DNA of 48,439 nt. It comes from Sphingobium sp. GTDB taxonomy: Bacteria > Pseudomonadota > Alphaproteobacteria > Sphingomonadales > Sphingomonadaceae. The stretch spans positions 1 to 48,439 of the forward strand of contig JALCRK010000026.1 of NCBI GenBank assembly GCA_022652485.1, given 5' to 3'. Shown here piece after piece: positions 25,698 through 33,982 of this stretch. The position numbers and the translations under genes are program-made. How positions within the stretch are numbered: the stretch's first letter is position 1; each line of letters starts with the position of its first letter. A model generated the notes under the pieces. The model saw nothing but the letters and a program-made list of their open reading frames with translations. It ran no database searches and was not told the DNA's origin.

Positions 25698-26912
25698 ATG
25701 GCAACCTTCGCATATCGCGCCGTCAACCGCGTCGGCCAGACCGACAGCGGCGAAGTCCAGGCCAGGGACCATAGCGAGGCGGTTGAGCGCGTTCGCAGCC
25801 TCGGCATCGTGCCAGTTGAGGTCAAGGAGCGCCCTGCCCGCCGAGAACTCGCCCCCAAACTCAGGGGGAGCTCTCGAACGCGTACTGAAACCACGAAAGC
25901 CCTGGGCGAGCTGGGTGTACTGCTGAACGCGGGGCTACCGCTCGACCGGGCGCTGGCTTTGAGTCTTGAGAATATCGAACAGCCGCTAGTACATGCCGAA
26001 TTTCGCCGTTTGCTGGGGCAGGTGCGTGAGGGAATATCGCTTTCTCGGGCAATGGCATCTCGGCCGGACCTGTTCCCTGCAAGCGCGCAGGCGGTGATCG
26101 AAGCGGGCGAGGCCAATGGCAAGTTGGGCGATGCTCTGGCCAGGGTGGAGCGCATCTTCGCCCAGCAGGAAGAAATGCGGCAGCTTGTGACCGGAGCGAT
26201 GATCTATCCGGCAGCGCTGATGATATTGGCCGTTGCCGTGATCCTGATGATGCTGCTCTATGTGGTACCACAGTTCGAGAGCCTGTTCGCATCAGCGCAG
26301 GACAAGCTCCCCGCCTCCTCGATCGCGCTGATGGCTGCAAGCAAGGGATTGCGCGAGCATGGTCTCGTGATCCTGGGCGTAGTGGTCGCCCTCGGGTTCG
26401 GCATCCGCCAGACCATGCGCCAGCCCGGCGTGCGCGCCGCTCGTGACCAAGCCATACTCAAGCTGCCGCAGTTCGGAGTTTTGGTGCGCGCCATTGAAGC
26501 CTCCCGCTTCGCCCGCACACTGGGCGGACTTGTCGAAGGGGGCGTAGCGCTGCCTGATGCGCTTGCGATGTCGTGCCGCGCCATCTCTAACACCCTTATT
26601 GCGTCCGCCATGTCCGAAGTCGCCGTGCAGGTACGCGAAGGTGCCGCCCTTACACCGCTGGTTGCGGCAACAGGCGTGCTTCCGCGTATGGCGGTCGGCT
26701 TTTTCCGGACGGGTGAGGAGACTTCTCAGCTCGGCATGATGCTGGAGCGTCTCGCAGACGTGCTGGAGCGGGATTCCAAGCTGCGCATCGAGCGTCTGGT
26801 GGCGATCCTTACCCCGGTCATCACGATCTGCCTTGGGGGCGCGGTCGCTGCAATAATTGCGTCAATAATGACGGCTATCCTGGGCTTTAACGATTTGGCG
26901 GTGGGTCAATGA
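25698..26912 (+). CDS. gspF: Type II secretion inner-membrane platform protein GspF
   Basis: A 404-residue protein with the GspF/PilC layout: a short N-terminal segment (MATFAYRAVNRVGQTDSGEV), two related cytoplasmic helical domains (about 70-190 and 275-395) and three membrane helices near 165-195, 220-240 and 375-400. It anchors the ATPase to the membrane and contacts GspL and GspM. The stop overlaps the gspG start by 4 bp, implying translational coupling. Length and motifs are normal. Confidence 0.95.
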   Translation: MATFAYRAVNRVGQTDSGEVQARDHSEAVERVRSLGIVPVEVKERPARRELAPKLRGSSRTRTETTKALGELGVLLNAGLPLDRALALSLENIEQPLVHAEFRRLLGQVREGISLSRAMASRPDLFPASAQAVIEAGEANGKLGDALARVERIFAQQEEMRQLVTGAMIYPAALMILAVAVILMMLLYVVPQFESLFASAQDKLPASSIALMAASKGLREHGLVILGVVVALGFGIRQTMRQPGVRAARDQAILKLPQFGVLVRAIEASRFARTLGGLVEGGVALPDALAMSCRAISNTLIASAMSEVAVQVREGAALTPLVAATGVLPRMAVGFFRTGEETSQLGMMLERLADVLERDSKLRIERLVAILTPVITICLGGAVAAIIASIMTAILGFNDLAVGQ

Positions 26913-27343
26913 AAACAAAGATAAACAACGGAAAAATCGAGCAAAATGGTTTCACCCTGCTCGAATTGCTCGTGGTGCTCTCCATTCTGGGGCTGCTTGC
27001 CGCCGTCGTCGGGCCGCAAGTAATCAAATATCTCGGTTCCTCGCGCAGCGAAACCGCGCATGTGCAGGTGAAGAACATCGCCGCCTCGCTCCAGCTGTTC
27101 CGTCTCGATGCCGGCCGCTATCCCACTGCGCAGGAAGGGCTGGAGGCGTTGGTGAAGCAGCCTGCCACCGTGCCTAACTGGAACGGCCCCTATCTGCCCG
27201 ATGCCACGGCTATCACCGATCCGTGGAGCAGGCCTTATCGCTTCGCTGCGCCCGGCAAGCATGGCGAGGTGGATGTCTACACACTCGGCTCCGACAATGC
27301 CTCAGGGGGGACTGGAGAGGCCAGGGATGTCGGCAATTGGTAA
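26909..27343 (+). CDS. gspG: Major pseudopilin GspG
   Basis: A 144-residue precursor with a prepilin leader ending NG and the mature N-terminus FTLLELLVVLSILGLLAAVV, so the cleavage G/F and the required Glu5 are present. The C-terminal part (DPWSRPYRF, GSDNASGGTGEA) matches the calcium-binding loop and conserved DPW of GspG. It forms the pseudopilus shaft. It overlaps gspH by 17 bp. A prepilin peptidase (GspO) is needed but is not in the window. Confidence 0.95.
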   Translation: MKTKINNGKIEQNGFTLLELLVVLSILGLLAAVVGPQVIKYLGSSRSETAHVQVKNIAASLQLFRLDAGRYPTAQEGLEALVKQPATVPNWNGPYLPDATAITDPWSRPYRFAAPGKHGEVDVYTLGSDNASGGTGEARDVGNW

Positions 27344-27794
27344 GACCGGCGGGTACGCCGAACACGGCCTCTTCTCTGACAAGCGCTCCGCCGAACACGG
27401 CTTCACGCTGATCGAGGCGCTTGTCGTAGTGGCAGTGGCGTCTTTGGTGGCGGGCCTACTCTTTCCCCGCGTTGAGCAATCGCTTGCCCTATGGCGCTTT
27501 CGCGCCTCGCTGGCAGCCGTTCAAACGGCACTCGAAGATGCGCGGGCGCTGGCGTTGCGGACGGGCGCACCGGCACGCTTCGCCACAGATGCTTCGCGCA
27601 CCGGCTTTTCCTCTTCAAGCGGCTCATCAACCGAGCTTTCTCCCTCCGTCCGCTTCGGCGAGCCTGCGACCCATGTCGATTTCTTCAGTGATGGCAGCTC
27701 AACGGGCGGGAACCTCATGCTGACCGGAGCGGACGGAAGGCGGGCGACGATCCATGTCTCTCCAGACACCGGCCTCATCGGATTGATGCAATGA
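27327..27794 (+). CDS. gspH: Minor pseudopilin GspH
   Basis: 155 residues if the ATG at 27327 is used, which follows GAGAGGCCAGG closely; a longer in-frame start upstream overlaps gspG deeply and is unlikely. The leader is long (about 30 residues) and contains AEHG twice, the second time directly before the cleavage site G/FTLIEALVVVAV with Glu5. The later sequence is short and beta-rich, as in GspH pseudopilins. It overlaps gspI by 4 bp. Recognition rests on the leader plus operon position. Confidence 0.88.
   Translation: MSAIGKTGGYAEHGLFSDKRSAEHGFTLIEALVVVAVASLVAGLLFPRVEQSLALWRFRASLAAVQTALEDARALALRTGAPARFATDASRTGFSSSSGSSTELSPSVRFGEPATHVDFFSDGSSTGGNLMLTGADGRRATIHVSPDTGLIGLMQ
27390..27415 (+). 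repeat. Prepilin-leader repeat, copy in gspH (second copy 28234-28259)
   Basis: Twenty-six bases encoding AEHGFTLIE are identical between gspH (27390-27415) and gspJ (28234-28259). A 12-bp partial third copy lies at 27357-27368, encoding the first AEHG in the gspH leader. Nucleotide identity across the leader, with no identity in the flanking pseudopilin bodies, suggests recent duplication or gene conversion. Confidence 0.85.
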
Positions 27795-28183
27795 CCAAAG
27801 CTTGCCCCGGCCTCGCGCGGGAGCAGGGCATGGCGCTGCTTGAGGTGCTGATCGCCTGCGCCATCGTTGCAGCCATGCTCGGCGTCACCTTCGAGGCGAT
27901 GCAGACGACCGCGCGCGCGACGGCACGGCTGGATCGGGAACGCAAAGCTGTGCTCGTGGCGCAATCGGTGATGGCGCGCGTGGGGGCGGACATCGTGCTC
28001 GCCCCCGGCACCACGAGCGGCAGCGATACAGATATGCAATGGCAGATCAGCGTCGAGCTCTATCGGGGCGACGGCGCGCGACCCAATGACAACCCAGCGC
28101 TGATGCATGTGAAAGTGTCAGTGAACTCCCCCACCGACGCGAAGGCGCGCTTTACCCTCAACTCGCTGATGCTGGCATCATGA
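27791..28183 (+). CDS. gspI: Minor pseudopilin GspI
   Basis: A 130-residue precursor. The leader ends EQG and the mature protein begins MALLEVLIACAIVAAML, with Glu5 kept; the residue after the cleavage glycine is Met rather than Phe, which is common in GspI. The remainder resembles the small alpha/beta fold of GspI (ERKAVLVAQSVMARVG). In the family it nucleates the pseudopilus tip with GspJ and GspK. Four-base overlaps on both sides show tight coupling. Confidence 0.9.
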   Translation: MTKACPGLAREQGMALLEVLIACAIVAAMLGVTFEAMQTTARATARLDRERKAVLVAQSVMARVGADIVLAPGTTSGSDTDMQWQISVELYRGDGARPNDNPALMHVKVSVNSPTDAKARFTLNSLMLAS

Positions 28184-28890
28184 CAAGGCCTGTAAAAGTG
28201 CACCGAGATGACTCCAAGTCTGCGAGGCGTTCTGCCGAACACGGCTTCACGCTGATCGAATTGCTGGTAGCGCTGGGCATATTGTCGCTCGTTGCGACCA
28301 TGCTGCTGAGCGGTATGGTAAGCGCCGGGGCGTTCGCGCGGCGCACGGATCGCAATGAAAACGCCACCGCCGAGGTGAGCGCGGCACAGATCATCCTGCG
28401 CCAGCATATCGAGAGCCTGCGCCCGGCGCAGCGCCTTGATGCCGCAGAGCCGACGATGGATATCGCTGGTGACGACAAGATGCTGGACTTTTTCGGCGCG
28501 CCGCCGCTCGGCGATCCAGCGGGCGGTTTACGAAAATACCGGTTGATGCTGACCGCGGCCGGAGATCTTGTGCTGTTTCAGGCACCGGAGCTTACCGACC
28601 ATTTCGATCTCCGCGCTCGGGGCGTTACGGGATGGAAAGCGGCTCGTCTCCTGAGCGGCGTTCGCACGCTTTCCCTATCCTATTACGGCGCCAACCGGAT
28701 GAACCGGGAGCGGACATGGCGCAGCATCTGGCTGAACAGCGGCAGCGCACCTGAGCTGGTGCGGGTCCGCCTCGGCTTTGTCGAAGGGGACCCGAGAAGT
28801 TGGCCCGATCTGCTGATCCGCCCCGCCGTCACCACCGATCTCGATTGCGACCCCGAAATCCGCTTTGGCAAGTGCGGCAAATCAACATGA
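28180..28890 (+). CDS. gspJ: Minor pseudopilin GspJ
   Basis: A 236-residue precursor with leader RRSAEHG/FTLIELLVALGILSLVA, carrying Glu5. The body has GspJ-type features (LLSGVRTLSLSYYGA, then WRSIW and PELVRVRLGF). It works with GspI and GspK at the pseudopilus tip. The last codons overlap the gspL start as ATGA. The AEHGFTLIE leader DNA is identical to that of gspH. Confidence 0.92.
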   Translation: MTRPVKVHRDDSKSARRSAEHGFTLIELLVALGILSLVATMLLSGMVSAGAFARRTDRNENATAEVSAAQIILRQHIESLRPAQRLDAAEPTMDIAGDDKMLDFFGAPPLGDPAGGLRKYRLMLTAAGDLVLFQAPELTDHFDLRARGVTGWKAARLLSGVRTLSLSYYGANRMNRERTWRSIWLNSGSAPELVRVRLGFVEGDPRSWPDLLIRPAVTTDLDCDPEIRFGKCGKST

Positions 28891-29909
28891 ACAGCAGCTC
28901 GTTTCTTAATGCAGATATGGCGACGGTAGGTAGCTGGCTGCGCGGAGGATGGCGCTGGTGGACCAATGAGATCGCGGCGATTGTTCCTGCTTCTTTGAGG
29001 AAGATGGGCCAGCAAAACAGTCCTCACGCAGTTTTCCGCGATGAACGCATCGATTTCCGCGATGGGATCGCGGGCACAGCCGAGCGGCCGCGCCCGGTCA
29101 ACCTTGCTCTGGCGCCTTCACAATCCTTGCAACGGTTCATCGATCTCCCCGCGATGGGTCTTTCCGACATTCGAAGCATGATGGCGCTAGAGGCCAATCG
29201 CCTGTTTCCGCTCGCCAGCGACAGTCTGTTGGTGGATGCCGAGATCGAGGCACGCCGGGACAATGGCAAGACCTTGCAGGTTCGTGTGGTGGCGATCCGA
29301 CGCGAGCTGGCAGAGAGCGCGGTCTCGACCGCGCTAATGGCTGGCATTATCCCCCGGCGCATCGGCATTGGCGAAGGGGAACACCCCGATCATCTGCATT
29401 TCGATTTTGCGCCCCAGATGCGCGCACTCGGAATGCTGCCCCCCAAAAGCCAGGCACCCGGCATCTGGTGGGCGTTGGTGGGCGCGCTTTTCCTGCTCAA
29501 TATCGGCCTGCTGGTCTGGCGCGACCAGCAAAAGGTGGCCCAGCTCGAAGCAACCGTCGAAGCGCAGCAACCTGCCGTAAGCGTCTATCGCACCATCGCC
29601 ACCAGGACGGCGCGGGTCGAGCAGATAGCCCGTACCACGGCATCCCGCCGCGCTTCGCATGATGCGATGGGCGATCTAGCCGCCGCGACCGCGGCATTGC
29701 CAGACGGCGCATGGGTGCAACGTTATGACTGGAACGGCGCTTCCTTGCGTCTGGCCGGCTATTATCGCTCCCCGATTGATGTCAATGCTTCGCTGGGCCG
29801 GAGCGAACGCTTCATCAATGTCCGGACTTCTGGCTCGGACGTGCAGGCGGATATTCCCATTGGTCGCCCGTTCGACGTTACTGCCGACGTCAGACGAGGC
29901 GGGCGATGA
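28887..29909 (+). CDS. gspL: Type II secretion assembly protein GspL
   Basis: 340 residues from the ATG at 28887, which overlaps the gspJ stop. A cytoplasmic actin-like part (about 50-185) is followed by one membrane helix (about 192-212, WWALVGALFLLNIGLLVW) and a periplasmic ferredoxin-like tail with QLEATV coiled-coil character. It is shorter than classical GspL (about 380-400) and recalls the PilN/HxcY type. It links GspE to the platform. It overlaps gspM by 4 bp. Confidence 0.82.
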   Translation: MNSSSFLNADMATVGSWLRGGWRWWTNEIAAIVPASLRKMGQQNSPHAVFRDERIDFRDGIAGTAERPRPVNLALAPSQSLQRFIDLPAMGLSDIRSMMALEANRLFPLASDSLLVDAEIEARRDNGKTLQVRVVAIRRELAESAVSTALMAGIIPRRIGIGEGEHPDHLHFDFAPQMRALGMLPPKSQAPGIWWALVGALFLLNIGLLVWRDQQKVAQLEATVEAQQPAVSVYRTIATRTARVEQIARTTASRRASHDAMGDLAAATAALPDGAWVQRYDWNGASLRLAGYYRSPIDVNASLGRSERFINVRTSGSDVQADIPIGRPFDVTADVRRGGR

Positions 29910-30454
29910 GAGCGTTGAGCACCCGCGAGCGCAAACTGGTGGCGATAGGTTTGCTAATGCTGGCGATCGCCGGGATATGGTGGGCGCTGATTGAACCGTT
30001 TGCCGACGGCTTTGCGGAGCGCGCCGCCCGGCGCGAGGAGCTGCGCTTGGCCTATGTCCGCAACAGCCGACTCATTAACGCGATTCCCCCGCTGCGCCGC
30101 CGCGCCGAAAATCAGTCAGACCTAAAGGCCCGGTTTCTGCTTGTCGCGCCCAACGCAACGATTGCGCGCGACAAGCTACGCGAACGGATGCGCACAGATT
30201 TTGCCTCCGCCGGGGGCGAGGTGACGGCGGTGCAGGATGTGCCTGCCCAGCCGGGCTATGCGCGGGCCTGGGTGCAGGGGCGCATCACCCTTGCCCAACT
30301 CCAGACCCTGCTCGGCAAGATCAATTCAGCCTCCCCCGCCCTTATTATCGAATCGCTGCGGATCTCCGCCGATAAGGCGATCGAGACGGGCCATCTCGAA
30401 CCACTGGATGTCAGACTTGAAACTTCGGTTCCCACTCTCTCCGCCGCGCAGTGA
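29906..30454 (+). CDS. gspM: Type II secretion protein GspM
   Basis: 182 residues: a short cytoplasmic start (MRALSTRERKLVAIG), one membrane helix (about 12-32), a coiled-coil-like stretch and a small periplasmic domain (about 85-165). This is the GspM plan, and position right after gspL is the usual one. It pairs with GspL in the inner-membrane platform. Sequence similarity in this family is low, so the call rests partly on position. Confidence 0.85.
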   Translation: MRALSTRERKLVAIGLLMLAIAGIWWALIEPFADGFAERAARREELRLAYVRNSRLINAIPPLRRRAENQSDLKARFLLVAPNATIARDKLRERMRTDFASAGGEVTAVQDVPAQPGYARAWVQGRITLAQLQTLLGKINSASPALIIESLRISADKAIETGHLEPLDVRLETSVPTLSAAQ

Positions 30455-30464
30455 AGACGGCACA

Positions 30465-30956
30465 ATGTTGCCCGCTGTGCTTGCGGTGCTCCTGCTCGCG
30501 ACGGCGGGGGCGCAGCTTTTGATGGCGGGCGATGAGGGTCTCCCGGAGGAGGGCGTGGGCCGGATCGCGCCTGTCGTACCCGCTTCCTCTGATATGACGT
30601 ACGGTGCCCCGCCGGCCATCATACTCACGCGCCCGCTTTTTTCGCCTACCCGTAGCCTTGCGGCGAGGCCACTCTCCGTTGGCGGGGAAGCCGACTTTGG
30701 CCCGCTTCAGGGCGCAGTGCCGGTCGGGACCATTGCACGAGGTCGCCGCGCGGTACTGTTTCTCCGGCTACCGGATGGCACAGCTCGCACAATGACCTTG
30801 GGAAGCGGATATCTTGGCTGGCGGCTCGCGGCAATCGGCAGCGATGCCGCGACCTTTGCGCAAGCCAACCAGCGCATCACGATCAAATATGGCAGCACCG
30901 CCCCGGTCGCAGCCCAGCGGTCAGACGATGAGGAAGAAGATAGCTCCGATGAATAA
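30465..30956 (+). CDS. gspC: Short GspC/GspN-like protein
   Basis: 163 residues from the ATG at 30465. One N-terminal membrane helix (MLPAVLAVLLLATAGAQLL) is followed by a linker, the phrase ILTRPLFSPTR typical of GspC/GspN proteins, and a homology-region-like domain (about 85-150). It then ends in an acidic tail, DDEEEDSSDE. Classical GspC adds a PDZ or coiled-coil domain that is absent here. In the family the HR domain contacts the secretin N0 domain, and this gene overlaps the secretin start by 8 bp, which supports that pairing. The symbol is tentative. Confidence 0.75.
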   Translation: MLPAVLAVLLLATAGAQLLMAGDEGLPEEGVGRIAPVVPASSDMTYGAPPAIILTRPLFSPTRSLAARPLSVGGEADFGPLQGAVPVGTIARGRRAVLFLRLPDGTARTMTLGSGYLGWRLAAIGSDAATFAQANQRITIKYGSTAPVAAQRSDDEEEDSSDE

Positions 30957-33048
30957 TCCCCCACCCTCACGCCCGGCGCCGCGGAGAAGCTTCTGGCTCG
31001 CAAGCGCAAGCCTGCCGTTGCTCCTGTCAGCCTGCACGGACCACAGGGTGGAACCGCTGCCCCCGGTCAGCACCGCAGCGCAGAGCCCCGATGAAGCGGA
31101 TGGCCTGCTGAACGGCCCCTCGGCGAAGGCGACCATATTACCGGGCGAACAGGCAGCTCCTGTCGTACCCAAATCCGCCCAGATCGCGCCCAAAAGCGGC
31201 GACATCAGCCTGAACTTCCCCAATGCGGATGTGCGCGTAGCCGCAAAGGCCATACTCGGCGACATGCTGCATCTCGATTATTCGGTCGACCCATCGGTGA
31301 ACGGGACAGTCTCGGCAATCACATCCTCGCCCGTCGCGCGGTCCTCCGTTTTAGAGGTGTTCGAGCGTGCGTTGCGAGCAAGCAATCTGGCGCTGGTACC
31401 ACAAGGCAGAGGCTTTCAGATCACATCGGCCGCCAACCCCGGCGCGGTTGCGACCATAGCGCCGGGAGCCACCGGCTACGGCACCGAAATGGTGACCTTG
31501 CAGTTCGTCAATGCAGAGGAACTGAAGCGCCTGCTCGACTCCCTGCTTCCCGGCACGGTCTCGTCGATCGACCCCAACCGCAACATGCTGGTGATCGCGG
31601 GCACCACCGGCCAGCGCGCCGCTGTGCGCGACATCCTTGCCCAATTCGACGTCAACTGGCTGCGCAACATGAGCTTCGCGCTCTATGTGCCCCAGCGCAC
31701 CGACGGCCGCCTGATCGTGCCCGAACTGGACAAGCTGATAAACGACCCGAGCGCGCCGACCCGCGGGCTCGTCCGCCTGATCTCGATGGACAAGCTCAAC
31801 GGCATATTGGCGATCAGCGCCCAACCCCAATATCTCGAAGACGTGAGGCGCTGGGTCGAAATCCTCGACCGCGAGGGGCAGAACAACGAGCGCCGCCTGT
31901 TCGTCTACAATGTCCAGAACGGCCGCGCGCGCGATCTTGCCAAGACGCTCAATACTGCCTTCGGCACCTCTGCCGCAAGCGACGCGGGAACGAATAACCC
32001 CAATCCTTTTGCCACGACCGATGGCTCAGGCACTTCCGCGCCTCTGGCTCGCTCTCCCCAGCCCTCCGCGCCCAATGCGATCAGCGCTCATGCACCTTCG
32101 GCCAGCGCAGGAAGTGACGCGGCGATCAGGGCATCCATCTCCGCCGACGAGACCAACAACGCCATCATCGTCTATGGTGCCCAGCGCGATTATGCGGTGA
32201 TCGAGGATGCGCTGCGCAAGCTCGATGTGCTGCCATTCCAGGTGATGATCGAGGCGGCAATCACGGAAGTCTCGCTCACCGACAATCTCCGCTACGGCGT
32301 GCAATGGAACTTCACGCAAGGGAGCAGCAATTTCGCGCAGACGGACGGAACAGCCACAGATCCCGTAACCGGCCAAGCCACGCCGCTGCTGCCCAGCCGC
32401 ATCGTCCCCGGTTTTTCCTATTTCTATTCGAGCAGCGATATCAGCGCGACACTGAACGCGCTGGAAAAGCGCACCAACGTTAAGGTGATCTCCGCGCCCA
32501 AGCTGCTGGTGCTCAACAACCAGACGGCGGCGCTGCAAGTGGGCGATCAGGTACCGATCACGACGCAGAGCGCGACCAATCTCAACTCCTCGAACAACAA
32601 TATCGTCAATTCGGTGGAATATCGCGACACCGGTGTGATCCTGAAGGTTACGCCCCGCGTCAACAGCAGCGGCCTCGTGCTCCTCGACATTGCGCAGGAG
32701 GTGAGCGACGTCGCGTCCAACCAGACGTCCGGCATCGACTCGCCCACTATCTCAACCCGGCGTATTTCCACATCGATCGCGGTGCAGGATGGTCAGGTGA
32801 TCGCCCTTGGCGGTCTCTTCCGCAATTCCAAGACCTATGGCAAGAACGGGGTGCCCGTAATCTCGCGCGTGCCGGTGTTGGGTTCGCTATTCGGCACGCA
32901 CAACAATGTGCAGAACCGCACCGAGCTGCTCGTGATCCTGAAGCCACATGTGTTGCGCACAGTGGACGACGGGCGAGCCGTCACCGAGGAACTCCGCTCC
33001 AAGCTGCGCACGCTGGAACCGTTTAGCACCAAAGGGAAAATCCCCTGA
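30949..33048 (+). CDS. gspD: Lipoprotein secretin GspD (HxcQ-like)
   Basis: 699 residues from the ATG at 30949, which is preceded by GAGGAAGAAG. The signal ends in a lipobox, PLLLSAC, with the acylated Cys near residue 29 followed by Thr, which favours the outer membrane. An N0 domain (about 85-160), N1-N3 modules and the secretin core follow (ISAPKLLVLNNQTAALQVGDQVPI, then VEYRDTGVILKVTPRV and GGLFRNSKTYGKNGVPVISRVPVLG). Most GspD proteins need a separate pilotin; HxcQ of P. aeruginosa is itself a lipoprotein and targets itself (known). The same is inferred here, and no pilotin gene is seen. Confidence 0.94.
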   Translation: MNNPPPSRPAPRRSFWLASASLPLLLSACTDHRVEPLPPVSTAAQSPDEADGLLNGPSAKATILPGEQAAPVVPKSAQIAPKSGDISLNFPNADVRVAAKAILGDMLHLDYSVDPSVNGTVSAITSSPVARSSVLEVFERALRASNLALVPQGRGFQITSAANPGAVATIAPGATGYGTEMVTLQFVNAEELKRLLDSLLPGTVSSIDPNRNMLVIAGTTGQRAAVRDILAQFDVNWLRNMSFALYVPQRTDGRLIVPELDKLINDPSAPTRGLVRLISMDKLNGILAISAQPQYLEDVRRWVEILDREGQNNERRLFVYNVQNGRARDLAKTLNTAFGTSAASDAGTNNPNPFATTDGSGTSAPLARSPQPSAPNAISAHAPSASAGSDAAIRASISADETNNAIIVYGAQRDYAVIEDALRKLDVLPFQVMIEAAITEVSLTDNLRYGVQWNFTQGSSNFAQTDGTATDPVTGQATPLLPSRIVPGFSYFYSSSDISATLNALEKRTNVKVISAPKLLVLNNQTAALQVGDQVPITTQSATNLNSSNNNIVNSVEYRDTGVILKVTPRVNSSGLVLLDIAQEVSDVASNQTSGIDSPTISTRRISTSIAVQDGQVIALGGLFRNSKTYGKNGVPVISRVPVLGSLFGTHNNVQNRTELLVILKPHVLRTVDDGRAVTEELRSKLRTLEPFSTKGKIP

Positions 33049-33053
33049 TCGCG

Positions 33054-33893
33054 GTGAAGAAGAGCGAGCGGGGTTATGCGCTGGTCGCTGCCGTGGCGAG
33101 CATTGCGGTGTTTGCCCTCATCGCTTTGATGGTGATCGAGGCGAGCCGCGGCACCATCGTCGCCGCAGGGGCAGAGGCGGATCGCGCACGTGTGCAGGCG
33201 GCAGCGGAGGCCGGTCTTGCCATCGCCTTGCGCAATCTCATGAATGCCGGGCCGGGCGGCGCGTCAATCGATGGCCGGGTCCAGCATGTGCGCTTTGGTG
33301 AAGCGGACCTCGCCATCGCCATTCAGGACGAGCGCGGCAAGATCCCGCTCAATGCCCTGAGCGCCGCGCAAACCCGCCGCCTGTTCGAAGAGCTTGGCCT
33401 CAGCGGCGATCGTCTCGACATCGCCACCGACTCCTTTCTAGACTGGCTGGACGATGACGATGATCCTCGGCCCAGTGGCGCGGAGGGCGGTTTTTATGCC
33501 CCCCAAGGCCTTCACCCGCGCAACGGCATGTTGCTCTCGGTCGCGGAAACAGCACTGATCCGGGGAGTGGGTAAACCCCTTGCCGACAGACTGGAAGCCA
33601 TCGCTACCGTGCATTTCGGTAACGGATCATTCGAACCCGCGCACGCATCGCTGACCGCGATCAAGGTGATGGAGGGCGAGGAGAAGGGCGCAATCGACTT
33701 GATCGAACGCCAAAAGGAACTTGCTGGCCAGCGAACCGCCATTGCCCTCGTGGACACCGGCACGCTCATCGGTCGACCGCTGTCGATCGAGGTCGAGGCA
33801 CGCATCGGGCAACAGGCCCGCAGCCGCATTCGCCAAATCGTAATCCTGACGGGCCGCGCCTCTCAACCCTATATTCTCAAGGACCGGAGCTAG
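33054..33893 (+). CDS. gspK: Minor pseudopilin GspK
   Basis: 279 residues from a GTG start 5 bp after the gspD stop. The leader ends SERG and the mature helix starts YALVAAVASIAVFALIALMV with no Glu5, as in GspK, which caps the pseudopilus. The body has the GspK hallmarks DERGKIPLNAL, the helix-hairpin-helix region and DSFLDWLDDDDDPRPSGAE (calcium-binding). Its place after gspD, rather than between gspJ and gspL, is unusual for the operon type. Confidence 0.93.
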   Translation: MKKSERGYALVAAVASIAVFALIALMVIEASRGTIVAAGAEADRARVQAAAEAGLAIALRNLMNAGPGGASIDGRVQHVRFGEADLAIAIQDERGKIPLNALSAAQTRRLFEELGLSGDRLDIATDSFLDWLDDDDDPRPSGAEGGFYAPQGLHPRNGMLLSVAETALIRGVGKPLADRLEAIATVHFGNGSFEPAHASLTAIKVMEGEEKGAIDLIERQKELAGQRTAIALVDTGTLIGRPLSIEVEARIGQQARSRIRQIVILTGRASQPYILKDRS

Positions 33894-33929
33894 AGCGCGC
33901 TGCGCTAAATCTGACGCTATGTGAAATGG

Positions 33930-33958
33930 GTGCCGAAAACCGATCCACCGTTCGGCAC
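33930..33958. terminator. Possible terminator hairpin between convergent gspK and RTX genes
   Basis: An 8-bp perfect stem (GTGCCGAA / TTCGGCAC) with a 13-nt loop lies in the 89-bp gap between convergent stops. No clear T-run follows on either strand, so it may act as a weak or Rho-assisted terminator. Confidence 0.4.
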
Positions 33959-33982
33959 GACGCCCTGGGCGCGCGATTGGCC

